64,000 nucleotides of DNA. It comes from Gordius sp. MW1 (taxonomy: Eukaryota; Nematomorpha; Gordioida; Gordea; Gordiidae). The translations under genes were made by a program, and so were the position numbers. The notes below the pieces were generated by a model that saw only the letters and a list, made by a program, of their open reading frames with translations, had not been told where the DNA came from and did no database searches. Of this stretch, positions 13,089-24,612 are shown in pieces (position 1 is the first letter of the stretch; each line of letters begins with the position of its first letter). The stretch spans positions 3,410,001 through 3,474,000 of the forward strand of contig OZ038527.1 of assembly GCA_964036665.1 (NCBI GenBank), given 5' to 3'.

Positions 13089-13211
13089 CGCTTTAAAGGC
13101 CTAAAAAATAGCAGTATAAAAAGTGCCAACGAGCCTGGGCCATATTTAAAATAATTTAGATTAAGATGAGAGAAGCTATGTAAAACTACGGTTAAAGTCC
13201 TAAATAACTCC

Positions 13212-14359
13212 ATGCATGATGATCCTGGTTCCTTTTACATTAGTCATCCGCCTATCTACAATCCATTTCAGTTGTGTAAAAAATCATATGTAGGTGAGGA
13301 ACCTGCTGAAGCAGATATGGATATTTTGATTTGGGAGGATGATGTCACAGAAAGGGGTAGTGACTTTAATGAAGTTGACACCTATTTCGGATTCGGATTA
13401 AATTTAAAACCTAATGTGATTTTATGGTGGAACATTGGCGTAAATAAGGGGGGGGGGGGAACGGGAAATTCCCCCCCCCCTTGTTTTTTGATTAATAACT
13501 AAATTAAATGAGTTAAAATATTATAGTTTAGTTACATCAAAGACTTTAAGACATTTATAAAAACCTAGAAACATATACATCTAATTTTTTTTATTTAATT
13601 TTTGACAAAATGCGTTGTAAAATTTTCGAATATGATTGTGAAAATTGCTTTGAATAAAAATTTGTTTGAACATTTATTTGCCGTGAAAACACCAGACCGC
13701 CCCAGGAAGTAAATAACTAAGCGATTATTATAATGTTCTTCATTCTATATAATATTAATACTTTTATCATTTATCATATTTGTCTACAATTTCTGCTACC
13801 CCCATCACGGTTTAATAACTGAATTGCCTGCCAAGGCCAGCCAAAACCCTTGTCCGAACAGCCTGGCCCAAAATGGCGATTTTAAATTTCAAGAATTAAT
13901 TTTATCTTATTTACAAAAATTGTTGATCTAATTATAGAATTTTTATAAATAGGAAGGTGACAAATAAATAGAATTATATAAAAAATCTCATTATGGTGCC
14001 CGCCCAGGCCTACTTAAAAATCTCAATTTAGAACGGTAGCCTGCCCGACCCCTTAGCCGAGTGGGCCGAGCAGCGAGCCCGACTTTTTATTTGTTTAATT
14101 TTTACTTTCAATCAAATAAAATGGAAAAAAAATTCCCCAGATTTCCCTCCCCCCTCGTGAAAATCCTGGCTACGCGCTTGTGGTGGAAAGTACATTCAAT
14201 TAAACAAAACTAGCTATAAATTTTTTGTCAATTATAGCCACCAGCGCCACGAGTGAATTCACCTTCAGTAAAACAAGTCGTCTTATAGAAGAGAAAAGAA
14301 CCAGATTATTGCAGGATAAAATAGATAGCCTTTTATTTTTAAAAGACAATGTCAGATGA
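13212..14359 (+). pseudogene. hAT transposase C-terminal relic, split by an insertion
   Basis: The left part (13212-13432) encodes a stretch ending in PNVILWW, matching the conserved WW of the hAT dimerisation domain. After an insertion at 13433-14180, the right part resumes at TGGTGGAA (WW again) and, past three in-frame stops, reads ATSATSEFTFSK, then LIEEKRTRLLQDKIDSLLF before a TGA. That is the classic C-terminal hAT pattern (ATSAxSERxFS, then KRxxL). The catalytic region is not seen. It is a dead fragment, not a host gene. Confidence 0.75.
13433..14180. mobile_element. 748-bp CATGGGCG-family element inside the hAT relic
   Basis: Left end CATTGGCGTAAATAAGG, right end CCTGGCTACGCGCTTG. 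Both flanks are exactly TGGTGGAA (13425-13432 and 14181-14188), a perfect 8-bp target duplication. It is longer than its relatives because it contains extra sequence with GC-rich patches near 13830-13870 and 14000-14090. No coding capacity seen. Confidence 0.85.
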
Positions 14360-15440
14360 TAATTTTTGATTAAAACCGTTTATATGTGCTCTAGCTTACT
14401 TCTTTGAACAATACAAAATGTTTTTTTATACAAATAAATAATTATTAAACAAAGTCGACTTGCTTTTATTAGTGCAGGCCTGATGCGACTCAATTTGGGG
14501 GCTTTATCTGCGGGCTAGATGCGTGCCAAAAAAATAAATTTCATGGGCTGGACATGAACCTTGAATTTCGGCCCAGGCAGGTCTCTAATACGCACGTTTT
14601 TTTAATGCTTGAATTCATTTATTAAGCACTTTTTCAAACAATATGTTGCATTATAAAATTCAAAAAAATATGACTCCAGATTACTTTATATGGACGTTAC
14701 GTTTGACTTACCTAAATTCATAACAAATTAAATTTAAGTTTTGTGATGCTTTCTTTAAACTAATAATTTAGGACTTGGCATTGGTATAACTAAATGCTAA
14801 ATATTAGGTTTTTCATTTATTTTAACACTTAGAGCCATTTATTCTGGGATGACACCTTATAATATTTATAGTCGTAATTTTTTGGTATGAGCTAAGTTTA
14901 TAACGAAAACCCCATACTCTGTAAAAGGATAAAATGATTGGGGAATAATATTAATTAATATTGCCTTCTCTATTTCTATTACTTGTACTTTATATCCACT
15001 TTTAATTAAAATTAAATGTTTATGAAATCAAAATGTGTAAAGTGTGAAAAATTTTAAAAGTTTTATTATCATATTAATTTATGACTATTTAATTAAAGGC
15101 TAATTTAAATAATAACATGTTTTTTGTCTCACGTGAACTGTGGTTACAATTACTGTTTACATAAACTCGAAATAATTTTTTGAATGCAACAATAATATTT
15201 CGTTGTAGTTAATTCTTAACGGTGGCCAAAGGTACGAATATCCTACGTGAGTGAATTTAATTATTAATAAAAATACGTAATAAACAAAATTTGGTAAAGA
15301 CAAATCAACGTGTTGAACCATTATTATTATCACTGTTTTTTTTTGAAAATTGCCAAATGCATTCAATTTATTTTATTGCCAGTGCCTTATTAATAATAGG
15401 TTTCAATGGATTTAAAAGTAAATCCCTATTTGTAGAATAA
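14360..15440. other. non-coding AT-rich stretch
   Basis: No supported gene. A GC-richer patch near 14475-14590 (CAGGCCTGATGCG, GGCCCAGGCAGG) resembles the other GC-rich repeat fragments of this region but I could not delimit an element. Confidence 0.4.
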
Positions 15441-15461
15441 AATTTTTTTATTATGAAATAG

Positions 15462-18400
15462 CCCAACAAATACAAACACCAAATTACGTTTTCGACCTTT
15501 ACTCTAAGGGTCTTTCCATCTCACCTTATCATGAAAGTTTGTTGAAAGTTGAAGGAGTCGAAGTTTTTACAGCAAAAATAACAAGTTTTTACATGTGATT
15601 TATCGTCTATCATCAATTTATGTTCAGATAAAACGGTTTATAATTTTTGGCATATGACTTTTATTCGAACCAATTACCAAAATTGGACACATGCCGAATT
15701 TGTGGTGAAAAATGATGGTCTCAGCGTTCCTTATACAAATGGCACCATATTATTGACCGTTTCATTATGGAATAAAAACGTATTTTTTATATCTATAAAT
15801 TATAAAAAATTGGCCCACCCTATATCTTGTATAATATGTGGTTTAGGAGAAAGACTTATAAATAATATTGTTAATAAGCATAAATAAATATGGAGTAAAA
15901 GTTTTTAAAACATTTGGGTATAATTATTTCAAATATTTATCTACTTGAAGTTACTGAAAATTAATCCCCCCCCCCTATATTTGGGAAGAATTTCTTGCGT
16001 CTTATGGCCGCTAGTTATAATTTTATATATGGCTTATACTTCAATTAAGTAATAAAATGAAAAACAATTGAATCTATCCAGATGTTATATACAGGGCACT
16101 GCTACTTTTCATCAAGAATTAACCCAGAACCAATATAAAGAAAGTAATTATTTAGTTGTAAAGGTGTCAAATTCACATCTCCAATCATCACTTTGGGCCC
16201 ACAATAACAAAAAATCCCAAAAATGGAATTTTGTTTTAAATTTATGTGCAAAGAATCATCACGATAAATGCTTCGTATCTACAAATGCAAATTATGGAAG
16301 TTACTATGGTTTGACGGAACCTCTATTAGTATTTTATTACACCGGTGTTCAAACCTCAAAGTGAGTAATTAATTAGATATAGAATATTTTGTAAGAAATA
16401 TTTAACATTCAATTGGTCGGGTTAAAATGCTAAAAATAGTGACTCAAATTATAAAAGATTATAAACTGGGGCCAGCCCGCTGCCCGGCCCGGCTCAAATA
16501 ATCCACGGGCCGGGCCGGGTCGGAAAACTGCCGTACATTTAGATTTTTGGGTGGGGCCGGGTGGGCATTAAAGCAAGATTCGAGCGATCCGGGCTTATTT
16601 AAATTTTTTAGAGAGTGCATTATTTTGTCAATGTGTACAATTTTGTCACCTTTTTATTTGATTGTGTAATATTCATTAATCTCAGATATTATCATAAAAA
16701 AAATTAAAAAATTTTAAGAACAAATTATTGCAGAAAAAATAAAAATGGTCTTTTCACGCCGGGCATTTATCGCAGCTTTTATGATTCAGGCACAGCAGGA
16801 CGGACACTTAAAAGGGTTCGGGCGGGCACGAGCAGGCAATTTATTTATACAATCGGACCAGTCAGGGCTCGGACTAATATTTAAACAGATCTGATATTTG
16901 AAGCATATTATATGGGGTCCCATATGAATAAATACATTGTAACCTTGTCTATTCTAACTTTAATATGTAAATTGCCGTCTGATTTCGTCATTTGAATATT
17001 GCCCAATATTTTTTCTATGACTTGGGGTCTCAGGGACCCCACCTGATTAACGGACTTTTATCAATTTTAGTTGGAGGAAATATATAATTTTTTGAACAAT
17101 GAATATACACATTTCAGTGAAACAATTTTGGATTTTAAAACGAGCAAAATAAGCTATAATTACGAGTGGCAATCAAACAATCAATGTTCATTGATACCAT
17201 TATACCTACCGGTAAATAAAGTCTTGGAGGAAAAATTTAGACGTAGCCAAGAAATTGTCGTAGATCCCCTCCTTATGCCAATAAATTTATGCCATGGTAA
17301 CAAAAATGTATTCATATTGTATATTTTTGAATTAGTTAACATCTAAAAAATTAATTTACATAGTTATGCGGTTATAAAAATGTTTTAGAAAGCAATAGGT
17401 AGAAAACAAATAAGACTGCGGGGGAGATCAGGGCTAGTAATAACTTCGGGCTACTCACATATTCTTAATTGATTTTAATACGAATTAAAAATCAATCTTT
17501 GGATATTGCAATTACAAAATTAATTTTACTTTTAAGCCAAAGGTAAAATAAGATTGAAATGGCCATTTTAAAGAACTTTTTTATAATTTTTAGGGCATAA
17601 AAAAGTTGTGTCCTGAGCCTGGCAAAAGCTTGATTAAATTTTGTAAATAATTACTATATACCTCCATACTTTTTTCTTTTAAATAACAAATTACACAGGC
17701 CTTAACATACCGCAACTGGAGCAATATTTCTGATAGAGAATTTTAAACTGAACAATATTATGTTTATATCTTTCCCAAAACCTCTAACTTTTTTAGGCCA
17801 TAATCCTACGCTCTTTTTAACTTATCTTTAACAATATTAATAATTATATAATTCTATAATCAATCTATGGATTGATCAACAGTGTTATAATTTTACCTTT
17901 TAATTCAAAAATATTTTTAATTTTCTTAGTGTTAACGCGATCCCCTTTCCTTTATCAAATTTTCTCCCTCGTCGTAATTAAGCGATGTTTACTATCATTT
18001 CGCTCTCTCCCCCTTACTGTTTTCCCTCCATCCCCTATACTCCCGCCCCCTTTTTGGTGCTTGGCTAGGACGGGAGTGGAAGTGTAGGAGAAAGGGTATT
18101 AAGAAAGGTGACAAAATAAGTGGAGGTAATGAGTGAAATATTAGTAAACATCGCATTATTACTATGTACTCTAATATACTCCAAGTTTTCCAGTCATGGG
18201 AGGAATTTAAATAATGGGAAGGGATTCTCCTTAACACTGGTAAAATGAAAAAACTAAAATTCGTACATGGGAATCAAGCCTCAAAAAGGCTAGAGGCCAT
18301 TTTTTGCACCTTTTCTCATTTATCTTAAAATCTGGCCAAAAACATATTGTTTGGCTTTAACTTTTCATCAGGATTGCTGGACTTATCATGGGATGGAATT

Positions 18401-18804
18401 ACAAAATCAAAAGTTGTTAATTAGTGTTATCACAATATTCAAATAGATTTTAAATTAAAATATTCAAATTTTAATTTTACTCAAATGGTAAACGGAACCG
18501 CACAATATTTTTATACTAAATCAATAAAACTTTATTATCTTAAACTTTTTATTAATACAGGGGAATGGACGACAGAAAAATTAAAAACTCATTTCCTGTC
18601 ATTCACTCTAAACTCAGATGTTGGGAAATATTTAGCTTCTGATCAATTTTCAACTCTATTCAAGCTAAATAATAAATCAGGTCAATTTCGAAAACAGTGC
18701 ATATCAAGCAACCGTAAATCCCAAATTATATTGACTTATTTAAAAAAGTCGAGGTCTTACAAAATATATAAGATAACATGTGTCACAGCAACTTCCTGTA
18801 ACTA
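15462..18804 (+). CDS. candidate multi-exon gene, product unknown (possibly broken)
   Basis: Protein-like open blocks in one orientation lie at about 15462-15593, 15628-15779, 16095-16360, 17071-17296, 18372-18411 and 18561-18804 (ending in TAA). Several have good splice signals: GTATTT after 15779 joins in phase 0 to 16095 after a TACAG acceptor, and GTGAGT follows 16360. The product has NxS/T sites (NWT, NGT twice), several Cys and many aromatic residues, which would suit a secreted or lumenal protein, but no domain is recognised and no signal peptide was found. Other junctions do not keep phase with the sites I chose (15593 to 15628, 16360 to 17071, 18411 to 18561), so exons are missing, or the locus is decaying. 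Its largest intron (16361-17070) contains a GC-rich repeat. Confidence 0.35.
16455..16895. repeat. GC-rich repeat insertion (GGCCGGGCC type)
   Basis: Runs of GGGCC/CCCGG (CACGGGCCGGGCCGGG, GGTTCGGGCGGGCACG) stand out against the AT-rich surroundings at both ends of a 440-bp block. Similar GC-rich ends bound the hAT-like element at 32818-34078. I could not define its termini exactly. Confidence 0.45.
17960..18235. repeat. short repeat, GCGATGTTTACTA / TAGTAAACATCGC inverted motif
   Basis: AGCGATGTTTACTATC near 17980 and TATTAGTAAACATCGC near 18142 are inverted. The right side (ACTCTAATATACTCC, then GGAGGAATTT) is shared with 49650-49720, so this is a dispersed element family. No reading frame is meaningful. 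Confidence 0.45.
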
Positions 18805-18963
18805 ATGTTTCGTGTTTAAACATCACCTATTACAAATGTATCCAAAGTTAAGCAACAACAAATAAATTTTGAAATGTTTTGTGTATTATTTTTTGCATCA
18901 AGTAATTTTGGAATTTTGTGAAAAGGACATACTTGAAAAAGCTAGTGATCACACACAAAAACC

Positions 18964-20336
18964 AGAGCCTTCAACCCTGGTATGAAGGGAAGGCGTGGAA
19001 GGGAAGGGGGGAGGGAGGTGCAGGAGGGAAGAGGGAACGAAACTCATCTACACTTCGTATAAACGTAGCATATTTGCCATGCAATTTATGGGCGAGAAAG
19101 GTGGGAAGGGCGAAAATGCCTATGGGGGGGGGGGGTATAAAATGCGAAATGATTAGTTATTTATTTATACAAATATTTACAAAAGTTAAATTTTTGTAAA
19201 ACCTGCTATAAAACATTTATTAATACTTTATTTATTGAGGAATAGGTTTTTTTTCATTCATTCTTATTTATCACTTCTAAATAAAGAGTTTTTTTGATAC
19301 TGTATAAATTTAAACAATTTGGTGTAGGCGACCCATAATTTGAATTATGACTATAGACTCTATTCAAATCATGCGCATATGTATAGTATAAACAAGATAT
19401 TAAAAAAACGAAAAAATTTCCAATCAGACCTTGGCTATTGGTCAGTTTTTCCATCACTTTGGCCAGCGGTCATTTTTTCTAATGGTCAGCAGACAGCCAA
19501 ATAATTAGCTTATAATTATAATCTAGAAAAAAAATCGATTTTAATCTCACTTTGGCCAGTGGTCATTTGTTCCATTGGTCAGTAACCAGCAGACGGCCAA
19601 ATAGCCTATATTTTAAATATAGAAAAAAATGATACACTTTGGCCAGTGGTTTTTTTTTCTTAGTCAGTAGCTAGGACACGGTTAAAAAGGATATAAATAC
19701 ATAATAGACAAAAAAAAAAGAAAAAATTTCGATTCACAATTTGGCCGATGGTCATTTTTTTCATTGGTCAGTAGCCAGGGCACGGTAAGTCATATTATTA
19801 ATGGTATTAACAAGAACAATATATTTATTTAAAAAAAAAAATTTGCACTCTCCGGGATACGAACCCACATCAGTAGAGGCATAAGCCTTTGTGGGGGGGG
19901 GGGGGGGGGGCACAGGGACCCATATCAGTAGAGGCATAGGCCCTTGTAGGGGGGGGCATAGGTAATTATCAATGTTAACCTAATATAGCAATTCAAAAAA
20001 CGAAAAAAAAATTAAGATTTATACTTTGGGCAATGGTCATTTTTTTCATTGGTCAGTAGCCAGGACACGGTCAAAAGTCATATAATCAATGATATTAACA
20101 AGAACAATATATTAATTTTATTTAAAAATAAAATTTGCCCTCTCCGGGATTCGAACCCGCAATTAAGATACATGTTGGACGGACGGACGGACAACGAAGA
20201 GCGAGCCTATAAATTGCATAGCAATTAAAATTTGCCCTCTCCGGGATTTGAACCAGCAATTAAGATACATGTTGGACGGACGGACAACAGACGGCCGGAC
20301 AACGAAAAGCGAGCCCATAAATTGCATAGCAATTAA
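18964..20336 (+). mobile_element. DINE/Helentron-like element, copy 1 (with minisatellite)
   Basis: One end has a degraded GGGCCTTCGGCCC-type hairpin (GAGCCTTCAACCCTGG); the other ends in GAGCCCATAAATTGCATAGCAATTA. A second inverted copy of the ATTTGCCATGCAATTTATGGGC segment lies just inside the first end (about 19070). The centre is a minisatellite of TTTGGCCAGTGGTCATTTTTTCATTGGTCAG-like units, shown here only in outline, followed by CTCTCCGGGATTCGAACC motifs and GGACGGAC runs. No open frame. Relatives: 50791-52193 (same orientation) and 37251-39086, 39087-40532 (opposite). Confidence 0.65.
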
Positions 20337-20687
20337 TATAGATAGTACTTAAGGATTAGCGAATTTTATATTTGTTAAGTCTCATATTTCAAAATGCATT
20401 TTGGCATAATTTATGAGTATTTCTGGCATTAATTCTGTATGACAATCGTGATTTAAAAACTTTTTAACCCTGTCAAATTTTAAAATTACATCTCTAGCAT
20501 TTTATTTTCAAGCAGTTTTAAGCATCTAATGCAAATTTTATAAAACCTAAGTGTAGCAATTTTCTATATAATATGAAAACACATGGAACGAATGTATTAT
20601 TACTTAGAAAGTGGTCATCTATAAAATGCCAAAAAAGATTATCGCTGATATATCTATTTTGTACAAAATTATTTAATGAACACAAAT

Positions 20688-21795
20688 TAGAGGTGTGCAC
20701 GGATCAATCCGATCCGACATCCGATCCGATCGGTCCGAACTCGGATTCGGACGGATCGGATCAACATTTTAATTTTGGAAGTCGGATCGGATCGGATCGG
20801 ATCAACATTTTATTTTAGTGGGATCGGATCGGATTTTCAAATTTAAAATAAACAATAATAATTAAATTAATTATTTTTAGTATCCTTTTCATAATTATCT
20901 TTGCATTCTTTTTTTAATTTACCATTTTTGATGCCCAATACCACCTCTCACCTTGTATTTTCCTAGCCAGACTTTCTTGTTTGGCGAGAAAGGAGCTAGT
21001 GTATGATAAACCAGCATCTCCTGTTTCCTTTTTAGCACACGCATTTTTTTTATATTAATTTAATTTATAAATAGCTAATGTGATTGATTGAATAATTATA
21101 ATTTACATAAAACATATAAATTAAAAATGTAACTGCTCAACTCCGAAAATTATCAATCACAATCTCCCCTTTCCTTAAAGCAGACGCGTGGCTCCTTTCC
21201 CCGAACCAGAAAATTTAGATTCTTTATTATTTTTATATGATAATATGGAATTAGTCAAATAAAATTTATATTTACTTCAGGTCTATTAAAATTGCTATAA
21301 CTTATTTTTATGTATTTTGAATTTAATCATCAATAAAAAGTTCTGTTCGTAAAATTTTAACGCTCCTGCTCATCTCGACTAAAACGCAGCTCAACTAAGA
21401 TTAAAACGCAGCTCAACTAATCGTATTATAATTGGGTTAGGGTTAGGGTTAGGATATATTTAATATCTACATATGTTATAGAATATAATATATGTGTATA
21501 TAATATATAAAGATATATATAATAAAATAATATTAGCAGTTACTGAATGTTAAACATTCATTCATACTTTAAATATCTAAGATTGGTGTTTTAGGTGGGC
21601 TGAGTTTTAATTGAGTTGAGTACAATTCAATTTTAATTTATAAATTTCGGATCGGATCGTATTTAGATTTAAAAAACTCGGATCGGATCGGATTTCGATT
21701 TTAAAAAACTCGGATCGGATCGGATGGATATAAAATTTTTCAAAAACCCCTCGGATCGGATCGGATCAAAAAAATTTGATCCGTGCACACCTCTA
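20688..21795. mobile_element. hAT-type element with GGATC repeats
   Basis: Terminal inverted repeats TAGAGGTGTGCACGGATC and GATCCGTGCACACCTCTA. The flanks are both acacaaat (20680-20687 and 21796-21803), a perfect 8-bp target duplication. Subterminal zones are arrays of CGGATCGGAT. The 1.1-kb inside has no transposase frame; it carries a three-unit GGGTTA run at about 21433-21451. Confidence 0.92.
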
Positions 21796-22129
21796 ACACA
21801 AATGGCTTCTCCATAATTTTTATTTCTTTCATGTAGCGGTAGTGGGTGCATAATTATAGAGTTGTTAAATTGCTAATTTGCAACTCCAGACGCAAGCACG
21901 CACACTGGGTAGTTTAATATGCGCTTTAGCACACTCTGTGCTTGCTGTTCGGTGCACTATGCAGAACAGTAGCTTATAAAATTGCTTGAGCGGCGAGTCG
22001 AAACAGCAAAGTTCAAGCATTTTGCAGATTGCCCGAGCAGAAGCTCGAGCAGATAGGAGATTTATTAGAAGCGATTGCTACGAGTTAGTAACTTTAAAAA
22101 TTTCCTTATATTATATATCATAAATAAAT

Positions 22130-22400
22130 TATGAACTTTGCCCCCCCCCCTCTCCTTTTTTGCCTCCCTTCATCCACCCTCTGCCTAAGGGGGGGGGGTT
22201 ATTTGCCCTCCACCTTATTGCCCTATCATTCTCCCAGTCTCCCCTCTGGGTGAGTGACAGGGTAATAGGGGGGGTGGGGGACAAATCACCCCCCCCCCCC
22301 CGCTGGAAGGGGAGAGGGTAAAAAGGGCGGGCCAACCCCCCCTCTGGGTGAGTGATAGGGTAATAAGAGGTGGGGTAAATCCCCCACCCTCTGGGAGGGG
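22130..22400. repeat. GC-rich low-complexity block with direct and inverted repeats
   Basis: Poly-C and poly-G tracts with CTCTGGGTGAGTGACAGGG at about 22243 and a near-identical CTCTGGGTGAGTGATAGGG at about 22341. CCCTCCACC/GGTGGGG motifs make the block self-complementary. Frames across it are not genes. Confidence 0.6.
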
Positions 22401-22484
22401 ACAGAAGGTTTAATGAGGTAAAAAACTTAATTTAAACGTTCCCTATCATAATTTACTCGTTATTTCTTGTGACTCACAAGAAAA

Positions 22485-24315
22485 TTGTGACGCATCTTAC
22501 ACGGGTTCGGAGGGAGTAATTGCACATACATTTTTTCATGGCAAAGAAAGACCTAAAGCTTTTGTTTCACGCACTAGTCCAGCCAAACGAAATTATTCAG
22601 TCATATATGGCGAAGCTGCCGCCATATTGTTCGCAATAAATAATTTTCATGAATACATTATTTGGGGAAAATTTACCTTAACCCATTCAGACAGGACTAT
22701 GAAAAGTCCCTTCTTTTATGAAAAATGGAAGCCAATTAACTAGCAAACATAATAAAATTAGTTCATAATGTAAATCACATCTTAAGCTTTAATAAAAACT
22801 AATTTTAATAATATCAAAAGGTCTTTAAGTATGCAAATTTTTATACTAAATATGGTATTTTTGCGTATGATCTATTCGACGGTAGGCTCTAATGGGAATA
22901 TGGACTATGTCCCTTAGAGCGCATTTTGGTTCCAAATAGAGACCTCAGTAAAGTACCTAATAATCATTCTCTCTAAATTCGATCAAGAGGACAAATTCTA
23001 TAAATTAAACTTGATAGATGACTTATTTATCAATCGTAAGACTTTAGGTGAAACTTCAAAAGATGTTGTTTAAAAGAAGTAATAAAATTATTTCAAAATA
23101 ATTGGCAAGGCAATATTCTCAATGAAAAAATAAGAAATTATTTTGTTTTGAAAATTTATATATCTTGTGAAGATAATATACGATATTTCAAAGATAAATA
23201 AATTTCCTTCCAGCCTAAAAGGTAAAATTTTTAAAATGCTGTATAACAGACACCCAGGAATAAGAGCTATGAAATCCTTAGAAGGTATCGTTTCTTGGAA
23301 GAATATTGACAATGACGTTGAACAACATGTCAAACTGTCAAGGAGGGAGACCAGGGGCTAAAGAAATGCAGATGTCTGCATGGAATCTACCCAGTAAACA
23401 GAAAGGGTTCTTATTGATTTGGCCGAGCCAATATCAAATCAATATGATTGGTATGTATAGACGCGCTGACCAAATGACCTGGAGTTATAGTCGTAGCATA
23501 TCACCAGTATAAATATATCTAATTTATGGGTATTTGGGTGCGTCTTAATACGCGATTTTGAATCTAGATTAAAAAAGCGAATGCATATTAAAACATAGCC
23601 GCGTCTTAATACGAGCGTCACGTCATTTTTTTCCTGTTTTTGCTTATAAAACCAATATTTCTTTTAATTAAGTAAGCTTATTAATGCATGTTTATATGGT
23701 GACTAAAGTAAAAATGTTGATTCCACGACATGTATATCGCATATTTAGACAAACAAAAATATGGCGCTTGAAATTGAATCGTATATTAAGACGGGCCCTT
23801 ATTTTCCAGATTTGGACAACCTCGATTTCGACATTTTAGAGGTGCACCTTATAACCCTCGAACTAACGGCTCGGTAGAAAGATATATAAGAACCCATAAA
23901 TTGCATAGCAATTAACAATTAAAAGCAATTTTTTGCGGAGATTAGAGAAGGATTAACTGATCGTGAGAATTTGCTACAACTTTTATTCAATATGCGTACG
24001 ACGATTAATGCAACGACAGGCATCAACCATGGAGAAGCTATGTTCAATAAAAAATTGTGCACAACACTTGACCAAATCAAAGTCACAAACAAGGATAAAA
24101 ATGATGATGCTATGTGGAAGCGGAAATATTATAGGAGTCGAGGTCTAGAATACCGAGATTTTAACCCATATCAAGAAGTTTGGCACAAAATGACAGGTCT
24201 TCAAGCTGGAAAGAAGGTTCAAAATACAAATAGTTACTTAATCTATGATGTACTCTTGGAACAAAGTCCAAGCCAAGAGATGCATGCTCATCAACTTAGA
24301 CCAGTCGAGACTTGA
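22485..24315 (+). pseudogene. Ty3/gypsy pol relic (RNase H and integrase)
   Basis: From about 22489 the frame reads an RNase H pattern (DASYTGSEGVIAHTF, FVSRTSPAKRNYSVIYGEA). Integrase follows: a zinc-binding-like segment at 23200-23350 (HPGIRAMKSLEG), a degraded core near 23410-23500, GAPYNPRTNGSVERYIR near 23840-23890, and a C-terminal part to 24315 ending with HQLRPVET. Stops, frame changes and two small insertions (23536-23798 and a short GCATAGCAATT scrap near 23897-23913) show that it is dead. No LTRs were identified. Confidence 0.85.
23536..23798. mobile_element. small TIR element inside the gypsy relic
   Basis: GGGTGCGTCTTAATACG at the left and CGTATATTAAGACGGGCCC at the right are inverted. 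TATTT abuts the left end and follows the right end one base away. It interrupts the integrase core coding. Confidence 0.5.
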
Positions 24316-24371
24316 CCCTGCAGCGATGTCTCAAAACAACATACTTACCTATACAAGGGTTTAAGAAGTGC

Positions 24372-24604
24372 CATGGGCGTACGCAGGGGGGGGGGGGGCG
24401 GCTGCCCCCCCTAATTTTAAAAATAAGATTTTTTTCAATACAAAAACCCTCAAGAATTAAAAAAAAATTTGTTTTGCCCCCCCCCTAATTTTGCTCCCCC
24501 CCCTCCGAATAGTCGAGACCTTTTTTTTTGCTCTCAGGAAAATTTAAAAAAATTTTTTTTTTTAAATCTGCCCCCCTCTAATTCAAAATCTGCGTACGCC
24601 CATG
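24372..24604. mobile_element. short hAT-type non-autonomous element (CATGGGCG family)
   Basis: Ends CATGGGCGTACGCAGGG and TGCGTACGCCCATG; flanks are both agaagtgc (24364-24371 and 24605-24612), a perfect 8-bp duplication. C-rich and T-rich inside, no coding capacity. Confidence 0.92.
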
Positions 24605-24612
24605 AGAAGTGC

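Noticed and set aside
13212-13502. 96-codon open frame as a host gene
   Set aside because: Its end reads the WW region of a hAT transposase, and its last part runs into a CATGGGCG-family element. It is a transposon relic.
20139-20160. A functional tRNA gene at the CCGGGATTCGAACC motif
   Set aside because: Only the T-arm and part of an acceptor half are present; no D-arm, anticodon arm or A-box could be found, and the motif is reiterated with the element.
22129-22335. Pro/Gly-rich minus-strand frame
   Set aside because: Product of poly-C/poly-G low complexity.
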